From: Clostridium puniceum
GTDB lineage: Bacteria; Bacillota; Clostridia; Clostridiales; Clostridiaceae
Length of the DNA stretch: 34,926 nucleotides
Reading direction: 5' to 3'
Assembly: GCF_002006345.1 (NCBI RefSeq)
Contig: NZ_LZZM01000208.1
Span: 1 to 34,926 of the forward strand
The position numbers and the translations under genes were made by a program. Below are positions 1 through 6,683 of this stretch, in pieces. Position 1 is the stretch's first letter, and each line of letters begins with the position of its first letter. A model generated the notes under the pieces. That model was not told where the DNA came from. It saw nothing but the letters and a program-made list of their open reading frames with translations, and searched no databases.

Positions 1-127
1 AATACTTAACTATAAGACTCCTGAAGAGTTATTTGAAGCACACTTAGATAAAATTTATGCAGTTTAAGAAAATACAAGTGTTTAAGTCATAAATAGAAAT
101 TAGTTCAATTTGTTATTGCAATTTGCC
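1..127 (+). mobile_element. Right end of an IS30-family insertion sequence (partial)
   Basis: The first 67 bases read in frame as the last 21 codons of a protein ending LNYKTPEELFEAHLDKIYAV, stop TAA at 65-67. The YKTPEELF motif close to the C-terminus is typical of IS30-family DDE transposases. The following bases up to about 127 end in TTATTGCAATTTGCC, which could be the right terminal inverted repeat, but the left end lies outside the window so the repeat cannot be matched. Everything upstream is cut off by the window edge. The family assignment rests on a short peptide and is moderately confident; the element boundary at 127 is a guess. Confidence 0.6.
2..67 (+). CDS. IS30-family transposase, C-terminal fragment
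   Basis: Only 21 codons plus the stop are inside the window. The tail Y-K-T-P-E-E-L-F resembles the conserved end of IS30-type transposases, which cut and join the element ends using a DDE integrase fold. Catalytic residues are outside the window, so activity cannot be judged. Confidence 0.55.
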   Translation: MLNYKTPEELFEAHLDKIYAV

Positions 128-150
128 TTTTAACAATAAATTAAAATAAA

Positions 151-192
151 AGAACTTAGTAAAACTGTACAAGCTTTACTAAATTCTTTTTT
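151..192 (+). terminator. Hairpin terminator downstream of the IS element
   Basis: A 13-bp stem with one mismatch (151-163 with 175-187) is followed by a run of T. It lies just beyond the presumed right end of the insertion sequence, so it probably terminates transcription from outside or from the transposase. Confidence 0.6.
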
Positions 193-234
193 GTTAAGAA
201 GTGTGAAGTGAAAATAAATTTTTAGTGTATAAGA

Positions 235-266
235 AAGACTTACTTAGGGGAGTAAGTCTTTTTTTG
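235..266 (+). terminator. Strong intrinsic terminator
   Basis: AAGACTTACT (235-244) pairs perfectly with AGTAAGTCTT (251-260) around a 6-base loop and is followed by a T-run. It may belong to the gene that the insertion sequence interrupted or displaced. Confidence 0.75.
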
Positions 267-770
267 TGAAGTATTTTTTTAGGGACAATATGTTTTAACT
301 ATCTTACAAGAATAGTATAAAACATAATTATAACAATACTGTAACGATATTGTGGCAAATTTGTAAGAGTATAATACAAATTTGCCACAATATATATATG
401 TTTTATATATATTATCAAATTAAGTAATAAAAATAATTTTATGCATAGTCTTTTGCTTTATAATCAAAAAATAATGTATAAAAGTCTTAAATGTTAAATT
501 TGAAAATTAATAAATTATAAAATAAGAATTTGTATAGAATAGGAAAAAGTATATTGTAATTGGTAATTATTTAATACATAATAATATTAAGGATAAGATA
601 TGGTCAAGAGTTGATTATTCTCTTGGTAGGTTATACACTTATATTCAAGTTTACAAATAGAAAAATATTAGAAATGAAGAGGATTAGGTATTAGGGTCTA
701 AATTTGTTTTATATTTTAGAAAGAGTCTTTGACTTTTATATAATATTTATTATCATATGGAGGTGAGAGC
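267..770. other. Gene-free AT-rich stretch with a long palindrome
   Basis: About 500 bases without a convincing reading frame. The only clear structure is the 19-bp perfect inverted repeat at 347-393, listed separately. The remainder is AT-rich and presumably holds the promoter of the small gene at 771. I could not identify a good sigma-A promoter with standard spacing. Confidence 0.5.
347..393. repeat. 19-bp perfect inverted repeat
   Basis: The arm at 347-365 (core TTGTGGCAAATTTG) is exactly complementary to 375-393 with a 9-base spacer. No T-run follows, so it is not a standard terminator. It could be an operator, a small-element terminal repeat or an RNA hairpin. The inner GGCAAATT resembles the presumed IS30 end at 103-127 in reverse orientation, a weak similarity. 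Confidence 0.7.
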
Positions 771-1013
771 ATGGAGAATTTTGAAAATGAACATTTAACT
801 GAAAAAGAGCAAAAAGAAACATTAAAAAATGCTATAACAACAATAGTAGAGAATTATAAAGCAATCTTAATTAGTAATAATAGAATATCAGCTGAAGATA
901 AACAAAAATATTACAATGATTTAGAGCACAATGTGGCAATAATGGAGTTTATAACAAAATGTAATTTAGATAAAGATGTTTTATGGAACGGTATGGATAA
1001 GAAAATTAAATAG
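771..1013 (+). CDS. Small hypothetical protein (80 aa)
   Basis: An 80-residue, highly charged, soluble protein with no signal peptide or membrane segment. It is predicted to be mainly helical (MENFENEHLTEKEQKETLKN at the start) with a single cysteine near residue 64. I do not recognise the family. The case for a real gene is a near-perfect ribosome binding site GGAGGTGAG at 759-767 spaced correctly before the ATG, and a dedicated terminator immediately after the stop. It stands alone: no neighbour is close enough to suggest an operon. Function unknown. Confidence 0.75.
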   Translation: MENFENEHLTEKEQKETLKNAITTIVENYKAILISNNRISAEDKQKYYNDLEHNVAIMEFITKCNLDKDVLWNGMDKKIK

Positions 1014-1021
1014 TTATTTTT

Positions 1022-1051
1022 AAGAACTCTAGTTAGGTAGGGTTCTTTTTT
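1022..1051 (+). terminator. Terminator of the 80-aa gene
   Basis: A 10-bp stem (1022-1031 with 1038-1047, one G-U pair) with a 6-base loop and a T-run, starting 8 bases after the stop codon. Confidence 0.8.
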
Positions 1052-1214
1052 AGACATTTTAGTTACTCATATAGTATTTAATTTATATTATTTTTTATAA
1101 AAATAATAAATTGTATAAATTAGGTAAAATGTGTATATATGATAGATTATATTGAATTTAGACAAAAAATGTCATATAATTATATGAAGATTTAAATATA
1201 AAGGGGGAGTAAAT

Positions 1215-3215
1215 ATGGGATTTGAAAGATTGAAGATAAACACTATTAGAACTAAATTGGTTGTTAGCTTAATAACTATTTGTGTAATTCCACTAGTTAT
1301 AACGGGAGTTGCTTCATATAATCGTTCAAAAACAATTCTTAATGATAAGCTGACACTGACAAGTACACAAACACTTGCAGAAGTGAATACTGGATTAAAG
1401 GACTATTTTCATGGATTTTCAAATACAGTTGCTATGACTTCAAGTAATCCTGCTATAGAAAATGTTGATACAGATAATAATGCGGATGCTATATTAGATA
1501 TAATCAAATCAGTCAAAGATAGTGATAAAGATATTTTGGATATTTATTATGGAACAGCTTCTGGAAAGTTTTTTATATATCCTGATGCAAAAATGCCTGA
1601 TGGATATGATGCAACTCAAAGAGGATGGTATAAACTCGCTTTGGAAAATAAAGGTAAAGTTGTAATAACTCCAGCATATGAAGATGCTGGAACTAAAAGT
1701 AATGTTGTTGGAATTGCCAAAACAGTAGAGAAGGATGGTAAAGTAGTTGGTGTTATAGGAGTAGATTGTACACTATCTACACTCGCTGAAAGAATATCTG
1801 AAAAGAAAATAGGTAATACAGGATATATGTTCATTTCAGAATTATCAGGAAAGGTATTAGCTCATCCCAACAAAGACGTTGTTAATACAGATGATGCTGC
1901 TAAACTAAATATTTGGGACAAAATAAAATCAGAGAAGAGTGGTTTTGTTAATTATCAATATGATGGAAAAAATAAATTTGGAGTATATGATACAAATGAT
2001 TTAACAGGATGGAAAATAGTAGCTACTTTAGATGAAAGTGAATTGACTAATGATACAAAATCAATCTTGCAAACAAATCTTATAATGATACTTGTAATGA
2101 CACTAATTACAGTATTTATGGCTTTTATATTAAGTAATGGAATTGTTTATAATATACGTAAGTTAAAAGAAGTATTTGCTAAAGCTTCAAATGGAGATTT
2201 AACAGTATCTATGAAGGCTTCAACAAAAGATGAATTTAGTGATTTAGCTAACTCTTTCAATTCAATGATAAGTAACATATCAGAACTCATGAAAAGTGTT
2301 TCAAACTCATCTAATACAGTATTAGAAACTTCAACGAGTCTTGCAAGTATGTCAGAAGAAATAACTGCATCTATAAATGAAGTTGCAAAGGCAATAGAGG
2401 ATGTTTCATCAGGAGCAACAGATCAAGTTCAAAATGCTCAACAAGGTGCTTCTGAAATGGAAGATTTGTCAAAACGCTTAGATAAAATAAATGTTAATTC
2501 AAATGAAATGGATAAGATTTCAAATAGTACTAAAACGCTAGGCTCAAAAGGTTTATATATGATAGAAACCTTAACTGAAAAATCAAGTAAAACTAAAACA
2601 GCTACTAGTCAAGTCAACGAAATAGTTCAAGATATGAACGAAAGTACTAAACAAATAAATGCCATATCTGAAACTATAGCAAATATAACAGCACAAACTA
2701 ATCTTTTGTCATTAAACGCGAGTATAGAATCAGCTCGTGCAGGTGAAGCAGGAAAGGGTTTTGCAGTTGTTGCAGAGGAAATAAGAAAGCTTGCAGAACA
2801 ATCACAAGCGTCAACAGAAGAAATTAAATCAATTATAGCAAATATACAAAAGAAATCAGATACAGCAGTGGAATCTATAAAATTAACTGAAACTGTAGTA
2901 AATGAACAAGATTTAGCTGTAAGTGAAACACAACAAATATTTAGTGAAATATTAAAATCAATTGAAATAATGATTACTAAGGTTGAGGAAGTAAGAATAG
3001 CTATTGTAGATATAAATGAAAAGAAAAAATCAACAGTATCAGAGATTGAAAATATTTCATTAATTTCAGAGCAAACAGCTTCTGCTTCAGAAGAAGTTAC
3101 AGCTTCAGCAGAAGAAATAACAGCAACCATGGAAGAACTTACAAAACATTCAGGTGAACTTCAAAAACTAGCAGAGAAATTAGGAAATGAAATAAATAAA
3201 TTTAAAATTAATTAG
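1215..3215 (+). CDS. Methyl-accepting chemotaxis protein with dCache sensor
   Basis: A 666-aa transmembrane chemoreceptor that would pass ligand binding outside the cell to CheA/CheW. Order: membrane segment at about 13-34; extracellular double-Cache domain at about 37-280; second membrane segment at about 285-310; HAMP at about 311-360; then a long coiled-coil signalling domain. The conserved hairpin tip (IANITAQTNLLSLNASIESA) begins near residue 488. In the sensor, Y131, R136, W138, Y139, Y155 and D184 match the pattern described for amino-acid-binding dCache domains (Y....R.WY, later Y and D), so an amino-acid ligand is inferred. The ATG follows GGGGGAG at 1203-1209. It is not beside other chemotaxis genes, as is usual for orphan receptors. 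I see no C-terminal CheR-tethering pentapeptide. Confidence 0.95.
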   Translation: MGFERLKINTIRTKLVVSLITICVIPLVITGVASYNRSKTILNDKLTLTSTQTLAEVNTGLKDYFHGFSNTVAMTSSNPAIENVDTDNNADAILDIIKSVKDSDKDILDIYYGTASGKFFIYPDAKMPDGYDATQRGWYKLALENKGKVVITPAYEDAGTKSNVVGIAKTVEKDGKVVGVIGVDCTLSTLAERISEKKIGNTGYMFISELSGKVLAHPNKDVVNTDDAAKLNIWDKIKSEKSGFVNYQYDGKNKFGVYDTNDLTGWKIVATLDESELTNDTKSILQTNLIMILVMTLITVFMAFILSNGIVYNIRKLKEVFAKASNGDLTVSMKASTKDEFSDLANSFNSMISNISELMKSVSNSSNTVLETSTSLASMSEEITASINEVAKAIEDVSSGATDQVQNAQQGASEMEDLSKRLDKINVNSNEMDKISNSTKTLGSKGLYMIETLTEKSSKTKTATSQVNEIVQDMNESTKQINAISETIANITAQTNLLSLNASIESARAGEAGKGFAVVAEEIRKLAEQSQASTEEIKSIIANIQKKSDTAVESIKLTETVVNEQDLAVSETQQIFSEILKSIEIMITKVEEVRIAIVDINEKKKSTVSEIENISLISEQTASASEEVTASAEEITATMEELTKHSGELQKLAEKLGNEINKFKIN

Positions 3216-3309
3216 GATATAACACTTAATAAATATATAATAATTAAAAGTTATTTATGTGTAATTTAGCCATTATGTATTAAGAACATACTTATTAAAA
3301 TTCCTAATT

Positions 3310-3367
3310 AAAATATGTGTACGAGGAGTAGTCATAGAAATATGATTACTCCTTGTACACATATTTT
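3310..3367 (+). terminator. 27-bp hairpin terminator after the chemoreceptor
   Basis: Bases 3310-3336 pair with 3341-3367 over 27 positions around a GAAA loop. Two G-T positions (3323/3354 and 3331/3346) would be G-U pairs in a + strand transcript but A-C mismatches in a - strand one, so the structure is an RNA hairpin of the + strand. The stem ends A4/T4. Confidence 0.8.
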
Positions 3368-3430
3368 AGAAATATTGTATAATTACATAAAATAATATAT
3401 CATTAAATATAATATATATTATTTTGATTA

Positions 3431-3512
3431 ATATATGTGTTGCAAAATGATTTTTCATAAAAGTTGTATCTGTATGTTTGATTTTATGTGGATTCCTAAT
3501 TGCAACATATAT
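3431..3512. repeat. Short palindromic repeat, copy A
   Basis: About 82 bp with complementary ends (ATATATGTGTTGCAA at the left, TTGCAACATATAT at the right). It resembles copy B at 4423-4505 and, inverted, copy C at 5223-5310. It lies just upstream of the AIM24-family gene, and its right end contains TATATAAT, a possible -10 box. Confidence 0.6.
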
Positions 3513-3546
3513 AATAGAAATATTAATGGATAAAGGAGAAAGAAAT

Positions 3547-4347
3547 ATGTATTCACATGAAATTGACTATACTATTTATGGAGATGATATGCAATATATT
3601 GAAATTGAGCTTAATCAATCAGAGACGGTTGTTGCAGAAGCAGGTTCTATGATGATGATGGATCCAAGCATACAAATGGAAACTATATTTGGAGATGGTT
3701 CTAAGCAAGGAAATAGTAGTGGGTTTATGGATAAACTTTTTTCAGCTGGTAAAAGAGTACTTACTGGTGAAAGTTTGTTTATGACAGCATTTACAAATGC
3801 AGGTGTAAGACGAGAAAAAGTATATTTTGCAGCTCCTTATCCAGGAAAAATATTACCTATGGATTTAAGTAAATTAGGTGGCAAACTAATATGCCAAAAA
3901 GATGCATTTTTATGTGCAGCTAAAGGCGTATCTATAGGAATAGATTTTAGAAAGAAATTAAGTGTAGGTTTCTTTGGGGGCGAAGGTTTTATTCTTGAAA
4001 AATTAGAAGGAGATGGATTAGCTTTTGTTCATGCATGTGGAGCTATAGTTGAAAGAGATCTTATACCAGGAGAAACTTTAAGAATAGACACGGGATGTTT
4101 AGTGGCTATGACTAAAGATGTAAATTACGATATACAATTTATAGGTGGAATTAAAAACACGTTATTTGGCGGTGAAGGAGTATTTTTTGCAACAGTATCA
4201 GGACCAGGTAAAGTGTGGATTCAAAGCTTACCGTTTAGCAGACTAGCAGAACGCGTATTTGCGGTAGCACCAACTGCTGGAGGACAAAGTAAAGGTGAAG
4301 GTAGTGTCCTTGGTATGCTTGGAAACATATTAGATGGAGATAACTAA
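3547..4347 (+). CDS. AIM24/TIGR00266 family protein
   Basis: A 266-aa protein of the AIM24 family (TIGR00266, formerly DUF124), a compact beta-rich fold. Members occur in many bacteria and, as AIM24, in mitochondria; the bacterial role is not established. Family features include EAGSMMMMD near residue 35, the central glycine-rich strands (GGEGFILEKLEGDGLAFV) and the C-terminal GPGKVWIQSLPFS. The open frame extends upstream to a TTG at 3478, but the ATG at 3547 is chosen because AAAGGAG sits at 3532-3538, eight bases before it, and the extra residues would come from repeat DNA. No signal peptide. It has its own terminator, so it is probably a single-gene unit. Confidence 0.9.
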   Translation: MYSHEIDYTIYGDDMQYIEIELNQSETVVAEAGSMMMMDPSIQMETIFGDGSKQGNSSGFMDKLFSAGKRVLTGESLFMTAFTNAGVRREKVYFAAPYPGKILPMDLSKLGGKLICQKDAFLCAAKGVSIGIDFRKKLSVGFFGGEGFILEKLEGDGLAFVHACGAIVERDLIPGETLRIDTGCLVAMTKDVNYDIQFIGGIKNTLFGGEGVFFATVSGPGKVWIQSLPFSRLAERVFAVAPTAGGQSKGEGSVLGMLGNILDGDN

Positions 4348-4353
4348 AATATT

Positions 4354-4383
4354 AAACTCATAAGGTTTTACTTATGGGTTTTA
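4354..4383 (+). terminator. Terminator of the AIM24-family gene
   Basis: An 11-bp stem (4354-4364 with 4371-4381, one U-G pair) and a short T-rich tail, six bases after the stop codon. Confidence 0.75.
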
Positions 4384-4422
4384 CTATTAAGTAATTAGAC
4401 TTAGTATAGATTAAGTCTTGTA

Positions 4423-4505
4423 ATATATATTGCAAAATGATTCTTTCGTAAAATCTGTGCCAGAATACTTAATTTTAGATAGATTTTGTAATTACAATAT
4501 ATATA
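4423..4505. repeat. Short palindromic repeat, copy B
   Basis: Shares TTGCAAAATGATT and many later positions with copy A, including ATTTTA in the middle and ATATATAAT at the right end. The ends (TATATATTGCAA and TTACAATATATA) are nearly complementary. It lies directly upstream of the histidine phosphatase gene. Confidence 0.6.
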
Positions 4506-4574
4506 ATCTAAAATAATATAAACACAAAAATATAAATAATTTTAGAGTTGGAATTAAACAGAAAGAGGGTAAAT

Positions 4575-5204
4575 ATGAAGACAACATTACTATTGATTCG
4601 ACATGGAGAAACAGAATGGAATACTTTAGGGAAATTTCAAGGCTGCATTGATATAGCTTTATCACAAGATGGAATTAAACAAGCTGAGTTGCTAAAGAAC
4701 AGACTTAATGGAAAATTTGATTACATATATGCAAGTCCTCTTAACAGAGCTCTTGAGACAGCAAATATAATTGCATCTTTTACAGACAAAGAGGTTGTAG
4801 TAGAAAATGATATTAGAGAAATTAATTTTGGAGAATGGGAAGGGTTAACTGTACATGAAATAGCTGAAAATTATCCGGAAAAGTTCAAGGCTTGGAGAAC
4901 AGATAAGAAAGAAAGTAAGATTTGCGGAGGGGATTTAAGCATACTTAATGCATCTAATAGGGCTAAAAAATGTGTTTTAAATATAATTAATGAGCATAAA
5001 GGTAAAAAAATAGCAATTGTTGCTCATGGAGGAATTATAAAAGCTGCTCTTATTGGCATATTTGAATGGGACATGACTATGTATCACAAGATGGCACTTG
5101 GAAATACATGTATTAACACTTTAACCTTTGATAAGGATTTAAACCCAGCCTTAGTTTCCTTAAATGATACAAACCACTTAACGTATGATGCAAAAACTGT
5201 ATAA
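4575..5204 (+). CDS. Histidine phosphatase family protein (phosphoglycerate mutase-like)
   Basis: A 209-aa cytoplasmic phosphatase of the cofactor-independent-of-metal histidine phosphatase superfamily. The N-terminal LLIRHGETEWN carries the phospho-accepting H10 next to R9. R58 (SPLNRALETA), E82 (REINFGEWEG) and H151 (IVAHGG) complete the active site. This clade includes GpmB-like, PhoE-like and alpha-ribazole phosphatases (CobC); substrate cannot be decided from sequence, and no cobalamin genes are adjacent. The frame is open to 4548, but the ATG at 4575 follows AAAGAGGG at 4562-4569 and begins the family's usual N-terminus. Repeat copies flank the gene on both sides. Confidence 0.9.
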   Translation: MKTTLLLIRHGETEWNTLGKFQGCIDIALSQDGIKQAELLKNRLNGKFDYIYASPLNRALETANIIASFTDKEVVVENDIREINFGEWEGLTVHEIAENYPEKFKAWRTDKKESKICGGDLSILNASNRAKKCVLNIINEHKGKKIAIVAHGGIIKAALIGIFEWDMTMYHKMALGNTCINTLTFDKDLNPALVSLNDTNHLTYDAKTV

Positions 5205-5524
5205 ACATAACTTTAGTATTTATTATATATACGTTGTCATTTTGAGTATTTAGTAAAATTAAATCATCATAACTCAATTTAATAAAGATTACTTTTTGCA
5301 ATATATGTAATATATTTGAATTTCTATATAAAGTTAAATAACAACTAAAAATTGTGATTTAAGAAAAAATAATCATAATTGTTTGTAAGAAGTATAAAAT
5401 AAAGGGGATTTATGTTTTTGAAGCTAGTTATTAGAAGCTAATTGTAAAATATTAATTGATTTATGAATATATAAGTTACTTAAAACAAAAACTATCTTTA
5501 AATATTAGAGATAGGAGTGAAAGT
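5205..5524. other. Intergenic region with inverted repeat copy C
   Basis: About 320 bases with no supported gene. It contains repeat copy C (5223-5310). An open frame entering the next gene from 5456 is rejected as leader because the ribosome binding site lies at 5513-5517. Confidence 0.5.
5223..5310. repeat. Short palindromic repeat, copy C (inverted, diverged)
   Basis: Read on the - strand this gives CATATATTGCAAAA, then TTAATTTTA in the middle and ACAACGTATATATAAT at the end, matching the layout of copy B. Internal positions have diverged strongly, so membership is probable, not certain. Confidence 0.45.
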
Positions 5525-6133
5525 ATGAATTTAAAAAAATATACTAAATTATTAAGCTGTTTCATCTTTTTAACTTTACTTGTTGGTATTATTGAAGGGG
5601 CTAGTATACCTGATACAGTAAAGATAATCACAGAAAAGGGAATATTATATAAGGTTCAATATGATAATTTTGATCTTAATGTAGAGAAGATTAAAATCGA
5701 AGGGCGTAATGACGTTGTATATTGTCTAGAAATAAATAAAAAATATCCATCAGGACAAAACTTTTTATTAAACGGAGTTAGTAGTGAGCAAATTAACAAT
5801 ATTCTTGGTGCTGGATATCCAAATAGATCTGTTGCAGAATTAAATTTAGATAATGAAAATCAAGCATATTTTGCTACTCAAATTGCTATATGGAGCTTAG
5901 AAGAAGGATATGATGTTAATAGAATAAAGGGTGATAATCCTAAAATATTAGAAGCAATAAGAACTATATATAATGATGCTATAAATCAAAAATATAAAAA
6001 TATAATACAAAGTAAATTATATAAAACAAGCGATGAATCAGTGCAGGAAGTTATAGTAAATTCTTATAGGGACCTAATGTCAGAAGAAAAGGCAGAATCA
6101 GAACAAGAAGAATATGCACCTCAAGAAGGATAA
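5525..6133 (+). CDS. Secreted thioester-domain (TQXA) protein
   Basis: A 202-aa exported protein. Residues 1-26 form a signal peptide (KK followed by LLSCFIFLTLLVGIIEGA). The mature part is a thioester domain: C67 in VVYCLEI and Q119 in the diagnostic TQIA of YFATQIAIWS are the residues that form an internal Cys-Gln thioester in Gram-positive adhesins, which attach covalently to host or surface amines. Typical adhesins are long and carry Ig-like stalks and an LPXTG sorting signal; here the domain is followed only by a short acidic tail (EEKAESEQEEYAPQEG) with no anchor, so it would be released. The ATG at 5525 follows AGGAG at 5513-5517. Thioester formation is inferred from the motifs. Confidence 0.8.
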   Translation: MNLKKYTKLLSCFIFLTLLVGIIEGASIPDTVKIITEKGILYKVQYDNFDLNVEKIKIEGRNDVVYCLEINKKYPSGQNFLLNGVSSEQINNILGAGYPNRSVAELNLDNENQAYFATQIAIWSLEEGYDVNRIKGDNPKILEAIRTIYNDAINQKYKNIIQSKLYKTSDESVQEVIVNSYRDLMSEEKAESEQEEYAPQEG

Positions 6134-6141
6134 AAAGTTTT

Positions 6142-6172
6142 AAAGCCAAGTGCATTTGCACTTGGCTTTTAT
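6142..6172 (+). terminator. Terminator of the thioester-domain gene
   Basis: AAAGCCAAGTGCA (6142-6154) is perfectly complementary to TGCACTTGGCTTT (6157-6169), and a T-rich tail follows. It separates this gene from the toxin-antitoxin candidate pair. Confidence 0.85.
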
Positions 6173-6200
6173 TGACAGGAATTGTTTAAAATGATACCCT
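6172..6200 (+). promoter_or_regulatory. Possible promoter of the toxin-antitoxin pair
   Basis: A perfect TTGACA (6172-6177) lies upstream of the pair. The -10 region is weak: TGATACC sits at 6192-6198 with short spacing. A weak or repressed promoter would fit autoregulation, but this is only a suggestion. Confidence 0.3.
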
Positions 6201-6243
6201 TTTGTTATATTACTAGGCGTTATTTTCATAAGGGGTGAAAAAT

Positions 6244-6645
6244 GTGTTATTAAAGGATTATACTGAAGAGCAGATAAAAAATTTAGTTGAAATTATTAAA
6301 GACTGTGTACGAGAAAATAGATATAATATATCATTAGAAGATAACAAGATGGAAAATATTCAATTTATGGAAGAATATAATATAAACGAAAAGAAACGAA
6401 TTGATATTTTGTTCAATTTGGGTTATAGAGATTTTTGTTATGGGCTGCAAAATTTAAAAGATGGAATTGAGGAAAATAATCTTTATGTATTTTGTGTCGA
6501 AAGAGAATTGTATAATATTGAAGATAAAAAGGAGACAATAGATATTTATTTGAAATTTAATATAATGTGTAATGAAATGGAGGAATATAGATTATTAGTT
6601 TCATTGCATAAAAGGAACAAACCAATTACATATGTTTTTAAATAG
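6244..6645 (+). CDS. Small protein, candidate MqsR-like toxin
   Basis: A 133-aa cytoplasmic protein, no signal peptide. Upstream of a Panacea/zinc-finger antitoxin-like gene, in the toxin-first order of E. coli mqsRA. The C-terminal half shows a pattern like the MqsR ribonuclease: LGYRDFCYGLQN near 59-70, YVFCVERELYN at 81-91, then two strands ending in IDIYLKF (99-105) and LLVSLHKRNKP (117-127), comparable to DF-y..m, WQDVY, VYLK and SFKE in MqsR. Similarity is faint, so toxin activity is inference from order plus this pattern. The GTG at 6244 is preferred because AGGGGTGA lies at 6231-6238; an upstream in-frame GTG at 6235 would overlap it. A 38-base gap separates it from the next gene, consistent with cotranscription. 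Confidence 0.6.
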   Translation: MLLKDYTEEQIKNLVEIIKDCVRENRYNISLEDNKMENIQFMEEYNINEKKRIDILFNLGYRDFCYGLQNLKDGIEENNLYVFCVERELYNIEDKKETIDIYLKFNIMCNEMEEYRLLVSLHKRNKPITYVFK

Positions 6646-6683
6646 AAGACGAATAATGGGGCAGAAGGGAAGGAAAAAGTTTT

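Larger units (their letters stand above)
3216..3546. other. Intergenic region with terminator and repeat copy
   Basis: This stretch contains the long terminator hairpin at 3310-3367 and the palindromic repeat copy at 3431-3512, both listed separately. The open frame running from a TTG at 3478 into the next gene is not taken as coding because the ribosome binding site lies at 3532-3538. Confidence 0.6.

Noticed and set aside
2627..3130. 167-codon - strand frame inside the chemoreceptor
   Set aside because: Antisense shadow of the repetitive coiled-coil coding region; serine/isoleucine-rich and no ribosome binding site.
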